Assembly (NCBI GenBank): GCA_964459445.1
Contig: CAYWMP010000111.1
Coordinates: 1 to 19,764, forward strand
Direction: 5' to 3'
Source: CAYWMP01 sp964459445
GTDB taxonomy: Bacteria > Desulfobacterota > DSM-4660 > Desulfatiglandales > HGW-15
DNA: 19,764 nt
The translations under genes were made by a program, and so were the position numbers. Of the stretch, positions 7,984-14,712 are shown in pieces; the first letter of the stretch is position 1, and each line of letters starts with the position of its first letter. The notes beneath the pieces were generated by a model. That model was not told the origin of the DNA. It saw nothing but the letters and a program-made list of their open reading frames with translations, and did not search any database.

Positions 7984-9064
7984 ACGTTTTAAAGGAAGAA
8001 ATGACAGAAAGCAACCTCTCGTTATCTTCTGGAGATCGAATTGAAGTACGAAAGTAGTTCCCGCCGAGGCCTGGGAAATTCCGACAATCACGCACGTAGA
8101 GGCCATTCAACAGGAGATGTCTCAAAAGATCGTCCAGATTATCGGTCCGTTGCCACTGACAAAGCATGAAATTCGCCGAGGGCGGGAAAGGCAAAACGCC
8201 TTCCAAGGATTTGAATTCTTCATATACCCTCTGGTTTTCTTTCATGATGAGTGCACGGCTTTGGTCCTCATATTCTTTACACTCAAGGAGCAAGGGCGCA
8301 ATTCTTTCTGCTAACCCGTTCACCGTCCAGGGTTCTTTTGACTTCTTTAATCTGGCGATGACATCCTCCTGGGCGATGATCCCGCCTAACCGAATCCCTG
8401 CCAACGCGTAGAACTTGGTGAGGGAATGAACCACCAGGATGTTTGGCCTTATGGGAGATCTCAAAAAACTGCGTTCTTCCCTATCCCCCACAAAGGACAT
8501 AAAGGATTCATCGACAATGATTTTTCTGTGTGGGAAGGCCCGTGCTAGATCGGAAATCGCTTCCCGAGAGAAAAGAGAACCTGTAGGATTGTTAGGATTC
8601 CCAATCCAGAGGACCTCATTGGCTAACAAAATCTTCGCAAGTTGGTCCCAGTCTCCACCACAAAATCCGTCCTCTGGGGAGAGTTCGTAAAGAGTCACCT
8701 CAGCTCCATTTAGGCTTGAGGCACGCCGGTAGTCATTGTAAGAGGGCGAAACGACCGCCGCACGCTTGAATCCGAGGGCCCGAGGAAGTAAATAGATGAG
8801 TTCCGTAGATCCATTGCCGGCCAGTACGTTCTCCGGGGCGACATCATACCTGTGTACGTAATATTGTGACACGCCGCTCCCATCAAGGGATGGATAACTC
8901 TCAATCCCTTCGAGGATGCTCATCCATCGTTCCCGAATGATATTTGGAGGGCCTAAATGGTTTAAGTTGAAACTAAAATCAAGGATGGGGCGGTCAGATA
9001 GGTCCAAGCGGTGGAGATCATACTGAGGCACCCCTCCGTGACGATGTCTTGATTGATTGTTCAT
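7982..9064 (-). CDS. cobC: L-threonine-O-3-phosphate decarboxylase (PLP-dependent)
   Basis: This class I/II aminotransferase-fold PLP enzyme belongs to the group called CobD in Salmonella and CobC in the aerobic pathway. It makes (R)-1-amino-2-propanol phosphate for the cobalamin side chain. In the 360-residue form, RHRHGG is the group's N-terminal signature, GNGSTELIY (about 83-91) and GNPNNPTG (155-162) bind the cofactor phosphate and ring, Asp185 lies in IIVDESF, and Lys217 in HSLTKFYALAGIRLG is the PLP lysine. I chose the ATG at 9064 because it overlaps the cobS stop as ATGA; an upstream ATG at 9121 would add 19 atypical residues. The stop codon lies on the border of a palindromic repeat, so the native C-terminus may have been altered. 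Decarboxylase rather than histidinol-phosphate transaminase activity is inferred from the cob context. Confidence 0.92.
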   Translation of the reverse strand: MNNQSRHRHGGVPQYDLHRLDLSDRPILDFSFNLNHLGPPNIIRERWMSILEGIESYPSLDGSGVSQYYVHRYDVAPENVLAGNGSTELIYLLPRALGFKRAAVVSPSYNDYRRASSLNGAEVTLYELSPEDGFCGGDWDQLAKILLANEVLWIGNPNNPTGSLFSREAISDLARAFPHRKIIVDESFMSFVGDREERSFLRSPIRPNILVVHSLTKFYALAGIRLGGIIAQEDVIARLKKSKEPWTVNGLAERIAPLLLECKEYEDQSRALIMKENQRVYEEFKSLEGVLPFPPSANFMLCQWQRTDNLDDLLRHLLLNGLYVRDCRNFPGLGGNYFRTSIRSPEDNERLLSVISSFKT

Positions 9065-9837
9065 AATCCGAGCCAAGTCCAACCTGTGTAGCATAGAATA
9101 AACTTCCCTGACAAGGCGCATATGATGAGTAAAACCACCTCGATCACCTCATTAGCGGTTCCCAGTAGATCGCCCGTTACGCCCCCGAAGGATCTATTAT
9201 AATAAACGGCAAGGATCTTCGTTAGAGTCCATGCCAACCCGAAGGCAACCATTCCCAGGGGACCGAAAATGACACTCAACAAAAAGGCGACCGTCAAGGC
9301 CCCTAGGCGATGTCTGCCCCTGGCATCCCCCACGAAGGGTCTTGCCATGCCGTCTTCAGATCTAGCATAGGGCAATGTCGCGATGGGCTCAACCATCATG
9401 CCCCTTGATAGGATGTGTATCAATAAAAGCCATGGGATAGAACCTGATGAAAGGATTCGTTCAAAGGCAATCCATTTTGTCATCAGCACCAGAATAAGGG
9501 CAAGCACTCCAAAGGCGCCGAGACGGACATCTTTCATTATGGCAAGTTTTGTTCCCCTTTCCCTATTCCCTCCAAGGGAGTCCGCCCAATCGGCCAAACC
9601 GTCGAGGTGCAAACCCCTCGTTGACAAAACCGATGCCAGGAGGAGAAACAATGCGCCACCCCCATGCCACCCTGCCCCGAATATCGCCAACCAAATCTTT
9701 CCCAGGAAGTAAAGGATGCCCCCTATGATCAGTCCGACCACCGGGAACCAGGGAAGTGGAGAGGCGAAGCTCTCGCTATCCCGACCGGGTATGGGAAAAA
9801 CCGTAAGGGTTCTTATTGCCGTGACGAATCCTCTCAT
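9061..9837 (-). CDS. cobS: Adenosylcobinamide-GDP ribazoletransferase (cobalamin synthase)
   Basis: CobS is the membrane enzyme that joins adenosylcobinamide-GDP with alpha-ribazole (phosphate) to give adenosylcobalamin (phosphate). The 258 residues hold the N-terminal FxTAIRTLTVFP segment, the acidic metal-binding motif HLDGLADWADS (about 77-87), IMKDVRLGAFG, and several hydrophobic helices, all usual for the family. The ATG at 9837 is preceded by AGAGGA at good spacing; a TTG one codon earlier is less likely. The stop overlaps the next start by four bases (ATGA), so translation is probably coupled to the decarboxylase gene. A 300-base gap separates it from cobT. Confidence 0.96.
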   Translation of the reverse strand: MRGFVTAIRTLTVFPIPGRDSESFASPLPWFPVVGLIIGGILYFLGKIWLAIFGAGWHGGGALFLLLASVLSTRGLHLDGLADWADSLGGNRERGTKLAIMKDVRLGAFGVLALILVLMTKWIAFERILSSGSIPWLLLIHILSRGMMVEPIATLPYARSEDGMARPFVGDARGRHRLGALTVAFLLSVIFGPLGMVAFGLAWTLTKILAVYYNRSFGGVTGDLLGTANEVIEVVLLIICALSGKFILCYTGWTWLGL

Positions 9838-10140
9838 CAACGAATATCCTCTGTTGTTTTTCTAAGAACAGATGCGCACGAGGTGTCTATATAAGCAGTG
9901 AGCCTATAATTTGTTTAAAGTTTCCACATATTCCGGTTTAAATATCGAACAGATACCAGATGCCGGTTCCTGGATGCAGGTTGAAGAATTCGTCCTTAGC
10001 GGGATTGTTTAAGAAAAAGCTTCCTTTTTGTTTTACCCAGTATCGAGTATCCAGAAACCAGTATCGCATCGTCGAAGCAACCGAGCCAATGACATCACCG
10101 CTTGGTGCTTTAAGGCCAAAATTCGCTAATGTTCCGTGTC
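9838..10140. repeat. Gene-free stretch inside the cob cluster with degenerate short repeats
   Basis: No convincing gene is seen. Degenerate CCAGTATC-type units recur (ACCAGATGCC, CCAGTATCGAGTATCCAG and CCAGTATCGC near 9954-10068), a pattern of tandemly degenerate intergenic repeats. A weak hairpin with a T-run on the minus strand (around 10013-10033) could be a remnant terminator after cobT. The stretch may be insertion debris inside an operon. Confidence 0.5.
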
Positions 10141-11193
10141 CTAAGCCCCCGGCGTGATACCCACATCCTCAAATGTGGCCATCTCATTGAATATCTTTAT
10201 GGCATCTTCGACAATTTGCATGGAAAGTACGGCGCCTGTGCCTTCACCAAGCCTTAGATCAAGATCCAGGATAGGCCGGATTCCCTCTTTCTTAAAAAAA
10301 GTGGCATGCCCTTTCTCAAGTGAACGGTGAGAGAAAAAAAGGTAATCCCTCACATGGGGATTGAGCCGCATGGCCACCAACGCCCCTGCACTGGAAATAA
10401 ACCCGTCAACCAAAACCGCCATTTTGTTTGCCGCCCCCCCCAGACAGAGACCGCATATGCCGGCAATTTCCAGACCTCCCACGGCTGCAAGGCTAGACAA
10501 GGGTTCCCCCAAGGATCCCCGATTCACTTCTAAGGCCTTTTCGATGGTCTTGACCTTATCGTCAAACCCCTGATCATCGAGACCCGTCCCTCTCCCTGTG
10601 ACGGTTTCAACGTCCGAAGGCAGAAGTGCTGCAAAAACAGCCGCCGAGGGGGTTGTATTGCCTATGCCCATTTCTCCGGTGGCGATCATGCTTGCTCCAT
10701 TTGCATGCGCCTGTTCAGCCATTTCGATGCCGACGCCGATGGCGCCTTCGGCTTCCTCCTTGCTCATGGCAGGGCCCTGAGCAATGTTTCCCGCTGCCCT
10801 TTTCACGTTTCTCTTGACCAGACCCTCCGCAGAATCCAAGTCCTCTTTCATCCCGATATCGATGACCGTCACCCTTGCACCGGCACTTCTGGCCAAGACA
10901 TTGATGGCTGCGCCTCCCCCCAGAAAATTCCGGACCATAAGGGCGGTGACCTCTTGTGGGTAAGCGCTCACACCTTCAGAGACCACATCGTGGTCGCCCA
11001 CGAACACGATCACCTCCTTTTCCGGCAGGATAATCGGAATTTCGTTTTTTATTGCCACATATCGTGCTGCCAAATCCTCCAATACGCCGAGGCTCCCTCG
11101 GGGTTTTGTGAGATTGTCCAGTCTTTCCCTTGCCTTGCTCAACCATTCCTCTGATACAGGCTGAATCCTTTTAAGTATTTGATCCAAAGTCAT
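10141..11193 (-). CDS. cobT: Nicotinate-nucleotide--dimethylbenzimidazole phosphoribosyltransferase
   Basis: CobT transfers phosphoribose from nicotinate mononucleotide to 5,6-dimethylbenzimidazole or another lower base, giving alpha-ribazole phosphate for the lower ligand of B12. The 350 residues have the family's LTKPRGSLGVLEDLA (about 28-42), FVGDHDVVSEGVSAYPQEVT (about 64-83), ATGEMGIGNTTPSAA (about 171-185) and LDLRLGEGTGA. The Glu in GEGTG falls at 317, the position of the catalytic Glu317 of the Salmonella enzyme. GGAGG lies eight bases before the ATG. It is the first gene after the riboswitch-terminator leader and so is directly under its control. The lower base actually used cannot be read from the sequence. 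Confidence 0.98.
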   Translation of the reverse strand: MTLDQILKRIQPVSEEWLSKARERLDNLTKPRGSLGVLEDLAARYVAIKNEIPIILPEKEVIVFVGDHDVVSEGVSAYPQEVTALMVRNFLGGGAAINVLARSAGARVTVIDIGMKEDLDSAEGLVKRNVKRAAGNIAQGPAMSKEEAEGAIGVGIEMAEQAHANGASMIATGEMGIGNTTPSAAVFAALLPSDVETVTGRGTGLDDQGFDDKVKTIEKALEVNRGSLGEPLSSLAAVGGLEIAGICGLCLGGAANKMAVLVDGFISSAGALVAMRLNPHVRDYLFFSHRSLEKGHATFFKKEGIRPILDLDLRLGEGTGAVLSMQIVEDAIKIFNEMATFEDVGITPGA

Positions 11194-11272
11194 TTTGCTT
11201 TCCTCCCTCTTCCTTTTAAGATGAACTTTCCGAAACTGAACATCTGCGGCAAAAGGACTGGGTTTTGAAATG

Positions 11273-11321
11273 AAAAAACCCCAGCCGGGTCACTACCACA
11301 GACTTTGACCCGGATGGGGTT
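11273..11321 (-). terminator. Riboswitch-controlled intrinsic terminator
   Basis: On the minus strand AACCCCATCCGGGTCA (plus 11306-11321) pairs with TGACCCGGCTGGGGTT (plus 11277-11292), a 16-bp stem with one mismatch, followed directly by a U-tract (the plus-strand A run at 11273-11278). It lies between the B12 box and cobT, in position for transcription attenuation. Confidence 0.9.
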
Positions 11322-11335
11322 GTGGCAACACCATC
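11313..11335 (-). promoter_or_regulatory. Candidate antiterminator hairpin
   Basis: On the minus strand GATGGTGTTG (plus 11326-11335), loop CCA, and CAACCCCATC (plus 11313-11322) form a 10-bp stem with one mismatch. The second arm overlaps the first arm of the terminator (11306-11321), so the two hairpins exclude each other. That is the expected architecture of a transcriptional riboswitch expression platform. Pairing is read by eye; energies were not computed. Confidence 0.6.
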
Positions 11336-11340
11336 TACAT

Positions 11341-11590
11341 CATGATCGGCAGGTCTTCTGGCTTACCCGCCCCACGCTCGCCTTCCCATCCTTTACCGGA
11401 CAGTGACTTTTAACCCGACTCTGCTGATTTGCCTAACGGAACAAGGCAAATAACGGGGCCGGAACATTGCGCGGAGTTGCATGAAGCTTCGTCGCATCGG
11501 GATCACAGCATCGGCCACAACGCGGCGGAATCACACCGCCTTCCCTTTTCACTCGTTCCCCTCAATTCAGAGGGCCGAACACCCATCATG
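11341..11590 (-). ncRNA. Cobalamin (B12) riboswitch
   Basis: On the minus strand the leader shows the conserved pieces in order: AAAAGGGAAGGCGGTGTG followed by ATTCCGCC (P3/P4 region), a CACTGTCCGG stretch, GGATGGGAAGGCGAGC, and the B12 box AAGCCAGAAGACCTGCC (plus 11348-11364). A possible P1 stem pairs CATGAT near the 5' end (plus 11585-11590) with ATCATG at the 3' end (plus 11341-11346). The element precedes cobT, and a terminator/antiterminator pair follows, so adenosylcobalamin binding is expected to stop transcription of cobT-cobS-cobC-cbiB. Exact ends are approximate. Confidence 0.95.
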
Positions 11591-11633
11591 CACTGCTCGC
11601 CGCATGTTGAAATGCACATGAGAGCAGGGCTTT

Positions 11634-11662
11634 TGAATAATGGGTAGGAAACAGATTGTCAA
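11634..11662 (-). promoter_or_regulatory. Probable promoter of the cob operon leader
   Basis: On the minus strand TTGACA (plus 11657-11662) is followed after 17 bases by TATTCA (plus 11634-11639). The -35 is perfect and the -10 weak. It sits about 45 bases upstream of the riboswitch, as expected for its transcript. Confidence 0.5.
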
Positions 11663-11719
11663 GGGCAAAAATAGGCCTGCTTTTCAACATTTTGGTGTCA
11701 GCACCCAATCCCTTATTGC

Positions 11720-11749
11720 TTGACATATTCCCGCAAATATCTCTATTGT
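11720..11749 (+). promoter_or_regulatory. Probable promoter of TetR regulator 2
   Basis: TTGACA (11720-11725), an 18-base spacer and TATTGT (11744-11749) lie about 45 bases before the start codon at 11796. The -35 is a perfect match and the -10 matches at four of six positions. It is divergent from the cob promoter. Confidence 0.5.
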
Positions 11750-11795
11750 CATTATTCATGGCTCTTTCAACGCCGGGATCATAGGAAACGTTTTT

Positions 11796-12425
11796 ATGGA
11801 CATTGCCAAAAGGAAACTCACGGTTCTTGATCAGATCTCCTCCTCGGACAAGGTCAGAAGAAAAATCATAGATACCGCCAGCATCCTCTATGCCAAAAAG
11901 GGATTCACGGCCACGTCCATTGAGGAGATTGCGGAGAGGGCGGATGTGAGCCTCCCGGTGACCTACCATTACGTAAAGAAAAAATCCGAGATCATGCGAA
12001 TGATCATGGAGGATGTGCTTAGCAACTTTCAGGAAAGCCTGACAAAGGAAATAATGGGAGTCGATGATCCGGAGGAAAAATTGGCCATTGCTCTGATACT
12101 CTATTTCAGAGTCGTGGACCGGCAAAGAGAGAAGGCCCTTCTCATCTATCAAAAATCCAGTTCTCTCGACAAAGGCTCCAAGTCGAGAATAATGCAGCTA
12201 GAAGTCACGGTTTCAGAGATTTTCGGGGCAATCATGAGGGAAGGCATCGAGAAGGGCGTATTCAAGGATGTGGATGTCGACTTGATGGCCTATAATATCA
12301 TCATCATGGCGCACATGTGGATCCTTAAGGGCTGGCACTTTAAAGACCGGCTCACACTGGACAAATATATTGACCTCCAGCTGAGTGCGATCCTTGATGG
12401 TTTGAGAAAGAAACCCTTTCGCTAA
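11796..12425 (+). CDS. TetR/AcrR-family transcriptional regulator 2
   Basis: This 209-residue regulator has a leader of about 17 residues, then VRRKIIDTASILYAKKGFTA and the helix-turn-helix TSIEEIAERADVSLPVTYHYV (about 40-60) followed by KKKSEIMRMIM. The C-terminal portion (about 75-205) is helical and unlike regulators 1 and 3; the recognition helix also differs (LPVTYHYV rather than YxFFKTK or YLYFKTK). AGGAAA precedes the ATG. The gene diverges from the B12-controlled cob leader and faces the 3' end of rsmG, so its regulon is not obvious from position. A link to cobalamin genes would be speculation because those already have a riboswitch. The sequence resembles regulators of fatty-acid or acyl-CoA genes only in a general way. 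Confidence 0.88.
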   Translation: MDIAKRKLTVLDQISSSDKVRRKIIDTASILYAKKGFTATSIEEIAERADVSLPVTYHYVKKKSEIMRMIMEDVLSNFQESLTKEIMGVDDPEEKLAIALILYFRVVDRQREKALLIYQKSSSLDKGSKSRIMQLEVTVSEIFGAIMREGIEKGVFKDVDVDLMAYNIIIMAHMWILKGWHFKDRLTLDKYIDLQLSAILDGLRKKPFR

Positions 12426-12502
12426 AGTACCCCCCCCCAATTGACAAACCCTCCAAATTCCCTTTTCTCAGCCATCACTTACTTGTTCTTAATTATGATT
12501 TT

Positions 12503-12535
12503 AGCCCTTTGAAAATTTGTTTATTCAAGGGGGCT
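12503..12535 (+). terminator. Possible hairpin downstream of TetR regulator 2
   Basis: AGCCCTTTGAA pairs with TTCAAGGGGGCT across a 10-base loop with a bulge. There is no U-tract after it, so a terminator role is doubtful. Confidence 0.3.
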
Positions 12536-12552
12536 CGGGGGATCTCATGGAA

Positions 12553-12717
12553 GGGACGAACTCGGTTCTGTAAGCTGTCATTTGCAGACTGTCTTGCAAT
12601 GGCGGGCGGCTAACGATGGTCACGCTATGCCAGGAGAAGATATTTGCATGCCTCAAATCCCTCACCCGCCCGCCTGACTGGCACATAATATAGCACGGCT
12701 CTGAAGCATTTCGTCCC
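12553..12717. repeat. Long imperfect palindromic element in a convergent gap
   Basis: The outer arms GGGACGAA (12553-12560) and TTCGTCCC (12710-12717) are perfect inverted repeats. Within them GGCGGGCGG (12601-12609) and CCGCCCGCC (12666-12674) form a second perfect 9-bp stem. The roughly 165-bp element fills much of the 337-base gene-free gap between the converging TetR regulator 2 and rsmG. It is more G+C-rich than the AT-rich DNA to its left. It could be a mobile palindromic repeat or the DNA of a structured RNA; I could not assign it. A run of nine Cs lies at 12430-12438. No gene is supported in the gap. Confidence 0.55.
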
Positions 12718-12762
12718 TGAAAAGAGATTGCTGAGGCCCCGCTTATTTGAAAAAGGCAAAAT

Positions 12763-13422
12763 TCATACATTCTTTAACAATAGCGCAGTTGTTCTGGGCC
12801 GCCTTTTTCCCGGCAACCGGTAGGGTATTTTTTTCCTCAGTTCTAGCTGGTGCTTTTCCATAAGTTGGGAGCATCCCTCCAATTTTCTTTCGGACTGATC
12901 GCCTAAAAAACAAACCAATATTCCTCCTCGTCCCAGAAGAGGCGCGCACCATTTTATTATTTGAGCGATATCGGCCAGGGCGCGGGTGGTGATAAGGTTA
13001 TACGCAGTCTGACTCAGTTTTTCCTGGTCCTCTTCTATCCTCCCCCTTATGACTTCAATATCAGCCAGGTTGAGCAATCGAATAATCTGTTTCAAAAAGC
13101 TCACTTTTTTTGAGTTTGGCTCCAGCAAATGGATGTTGAGCTGCCGCCTGAGAATCTTGATGGGCACTGCCGGGAATCCGGCACCTGAACCAACATCCAG
13201 CATCAGACCTTTTTGTGGAAGATGGGGTGTAGGAATAAGCGAATCAAGGAGGAGTTCTGTAACGATCCTCTTCCGGTCGGAGAATCCGATGAGGTTGATT
13301 TTACGGTTCCAATCCCATAATTCATCAAGATACAAACCGAGGAGATCCAAATGTTCTCGGGAAAGGGCTATACCGTAGCCGAGGGCCCTCTGTTCCAGCA
13401 TGTGCAGATCATCACCATTCAA
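12763..13422 (-). CDS. rsmG: 16S rRNA (guanine(527)-N7)-methyltransferase RsmG
   Basis: RsmG (GidB) methylates N7 of G527 in 16S rRNA with S-adenosylmethionine; loss gives low-level streptomycin resistance in other bacteria. The 219 residues show the family order: LDELWDWNRKINLIGFSDRK near the start, LLLDSLIPTP, the SAM-binding glycine loop MLDVGSGAGFPAVPIKIL (about 73-90), and TTRALADIAQIIKW. The reading frame opens with TTG at 13422; ATG at 13401 is an in-frame alternative that loses only seven residues and still matches the family. The gene follows the LOG-family gene with a two-base gap, so they form an operon. Confidence 0.95.
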   Translation of the reverse strand: MNGDDLHMLEQRALGYGIALSREHLDLLGLYLDELWDWNRKINLIGFSDRKRIVTELLLDSLIPTPHLPQKGLMLDVGSGAGFPAVPIKILRRQLNIHLLEPNSKKVSFLKQIIRLLNLADIEVIRGRIEEDQEKLSQTAYNLITTRALADIAQIIKWCAPLLGRGGILVCFLGDQSERKLEGCSQLMEKHQLELRKKIPYRLPGKRRPRTTALLLKNV

Positions 13423-13424
13423 GG

Positions 13425-14078
13425 TTAGATGATTACCCTCCGCTTTATTATTGATACGGCCTCTTCCGGGGTGTCCACGATGCTAAAGATATCGAGGTCC
13501 TCTTCAGAGATGGACTTTTCCTTGACCAGGGTCCCTTTTATCCATTCCATGAGACCCTTCCAATATTTAGAATCCATGAGGACGACAGGAAATGGCTTGA
13601 TCTTTTTTATTTGAATCAATGTAAGCGATTCAAAAAGTTCGTCGAGGGTTCCAAACCCACCGGGCATGATAACATAGGCCACCGCATACTTGACGAACAT
13701 GACCTTCCTAATAAAAAAATATTTATAGTCCAGCATGATATTCGCATACTTATTGGGTTGTGATTCACCGGGCAGATGGATGTGGAGGCCCACCGATTTG
13801 CCTCCGGCCTCGGCAGCCCCTTTGTTCGCGGCCTCCATAACCCCCGGTCCTCCCCCCGAAATCACATTAAAACCATTCTCAACCAATTGTCGGGCCAGCT
13901 TCTCAGTCATCCTATAGGCGACACTGTTTCTATGACTGCGAGCTGATCCAAAGACGCTCACTGCCGGGGAGATATCGGGCAATATTTCGAAGCCTTCCAC
14001 GAACTCGGCCATGATGAGGAGCATTCTCCAGCTATCCTTGATTGTCAGGTCATCGACCATATATTGTCCTTCACGCAT
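13425..14078 (-). CDS. LOG-family protein (cytokinin-riboside 5'-monophosphate phosphoribohydrolase-like)
   Basis: LOG-family proteins cleave nucleoside 5'-monophosphates to base and ribose 5-phosphate. The protein (about 217 residues) has the Rossmann-like start VSVFGSARS, the GGGPGVMEAANKGA motif (about 75-88) and PGGFGTLDELFE (about 139-150), the two signature motifs that carry the catalytic Arg/Glu environment. SLTLIQIKKIKPFPVVLMDSKYWKGL also matches the TIGR00730 group. Starts are possible at GTG 14087, ATG 14078 (after AGAGGG) and ATG 14060 (after AAGGA); I give 14078. Older databases label such proteins lysine decarboxylase, which is not supported for PGGxGT proteins. The physiological role in bacteria is unclear; rsmG follows in the same operon. 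Confidence 0.9.
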   Translation of the reverse strand: MREGQYMVDDLTIKDSWRMLLIMAEFVEGFEILPDISPAVSVFGSARSHRNSVAYRMTEKLARQLVENGFNVISGGGPGVMEAANKGAAEAGGKSVGLHIHLPGESQPNKYANIMLDYKYFFIRKVMFVKYAVAYVIMPGGFGTLDELFESLTLIQIKKIKPFPVVLMDSKYWKGLMEWIKGTLVKEKSISEEDLDIFSIVDTPEEAVSIIKRRVII

Positions 14079-14235
14079 GGAATCCACCCTCTATACCCGA
14101 ATACCTAAACCATTCTGTAGAGAAATTCATTGATTTTTAGGACCTTATTGTTTAGCTTTCAGGAGCACTTCGATGCATCATAGTGATCGACATTTTAGGT
14201 GTCAAGGAATTGGGATTGCGAATAGGAGGTAGTCC

Positions 14236-14442
14236 ATGGAGCGAGTAGCAAGGGTCTCAGAGGTCATTGCAGGGTCTCCAATAAGTTTTGAAGAAGCCAT
14301 TAAGGTGGGCTTTGAAAGGGCCAACAAGACCCTGAGGAACATTACAGGCCTTCGGATTATTGAGCAGCGTGTTTCAGTTGATGAGGGCAAGATCAGTGAA
14401 TTTCGTGTTAGATTGGAAGTCATCTTTGTTCTGGAAGAATGA
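14236..14442 (+). CDS. Dodecin-like small protein
   Basis: Dodecins are about 68-residue proteins that assemble into hollow dodecamers and store flavins or coenzyme A. This protein has 68 residues with the family layout: a beta strand (VARVSEVIAGSPISFEEAI), one helix (KVGFERANKTLRNI), then two strands (GLRIIEQRVSVDEGKI and EFRVRLEVIFVLE). AGGAGG lies seven bases before the ATG. The aromatic residue that stacks on flavin in canonical dodecins (a Trp in RNLRWFEV-type sequences) is Gly38 here (RNITGLRI), so flavin binding may be lost or different. The assembly gap starts four bases after the stop, so the downstream neighbour is unknown. Confidence 0.88.
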   Translation: MERVARVSEVIAGSPISFEEAIKVGFERANKTLRNITGLRIIEQRVSVDEGKISEFRVRLEVIFVLEE

Positions 14443-14446
14443 TACT

Positions 14447-14546
14447 NNNNNNNNNNNNNNNNNNNNNNNNNNNNNNNNNNNNNNNNNNNNNNNNNNNNNN
14501 NNNNNNNNNNNNNNNNNNNNNNNNNNNNNNNNNNNNNNNNNNNNNN
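14447..14546. other. Assembly gap of 100 Ns
   Basis: A run of exactly 100 undetermined bases, the usual placeholder for a scaffold join of unknown size. Genes could be missing here, so adjacency of the dodecin gene and the XRE-cupin gene is not proven. Confidence 0.99.
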
Positions 14547-14712
14547 TAAAATGACCCTAACCTCCGGCCCTTGACCTTCTATATGCCAAGATGGTAACGG
14601 TAATTGGCCGTTTTTAAAAGTGGTACGGGATCTGCATTATAAGAAAAGAACTACTTTTTGGGGCATGCCCTAGACTAAATCGTTTCTAAATTCCATACAC
14701 AGGAAGAGAGTC

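Noticed and set aside
7750..8106. Minus-strand open frame of 118 codons across the cobC-cbiB gap
   Set aside because: It overlaps the end of the decarboxylase gene and then translates the palindromic element; coding by accident of the repeat.
10705..11154. Plus-strand open frame opposite cobT
   Set aside because: cobT has full family motifs including the catalytic Glu; the antisense frame has no recognisable domain.
11586..12152. Minus-strand open frame (188 codons) opposite TetR regulator 2
   Set aside because: It would cover the cob promoter and the riboswitch 5' edge and is antisense to a clear helix-turn-helix gene.
12525..12770. Minus-strand open frame of 81 codons after rsmG, considered as a small gene or a group II intron remnant
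   Set aside because: It runs through the palindromic element, overlaps the rsmG 3' end, has no ribosome binding site, and I could not find a domain V-like hairpin.
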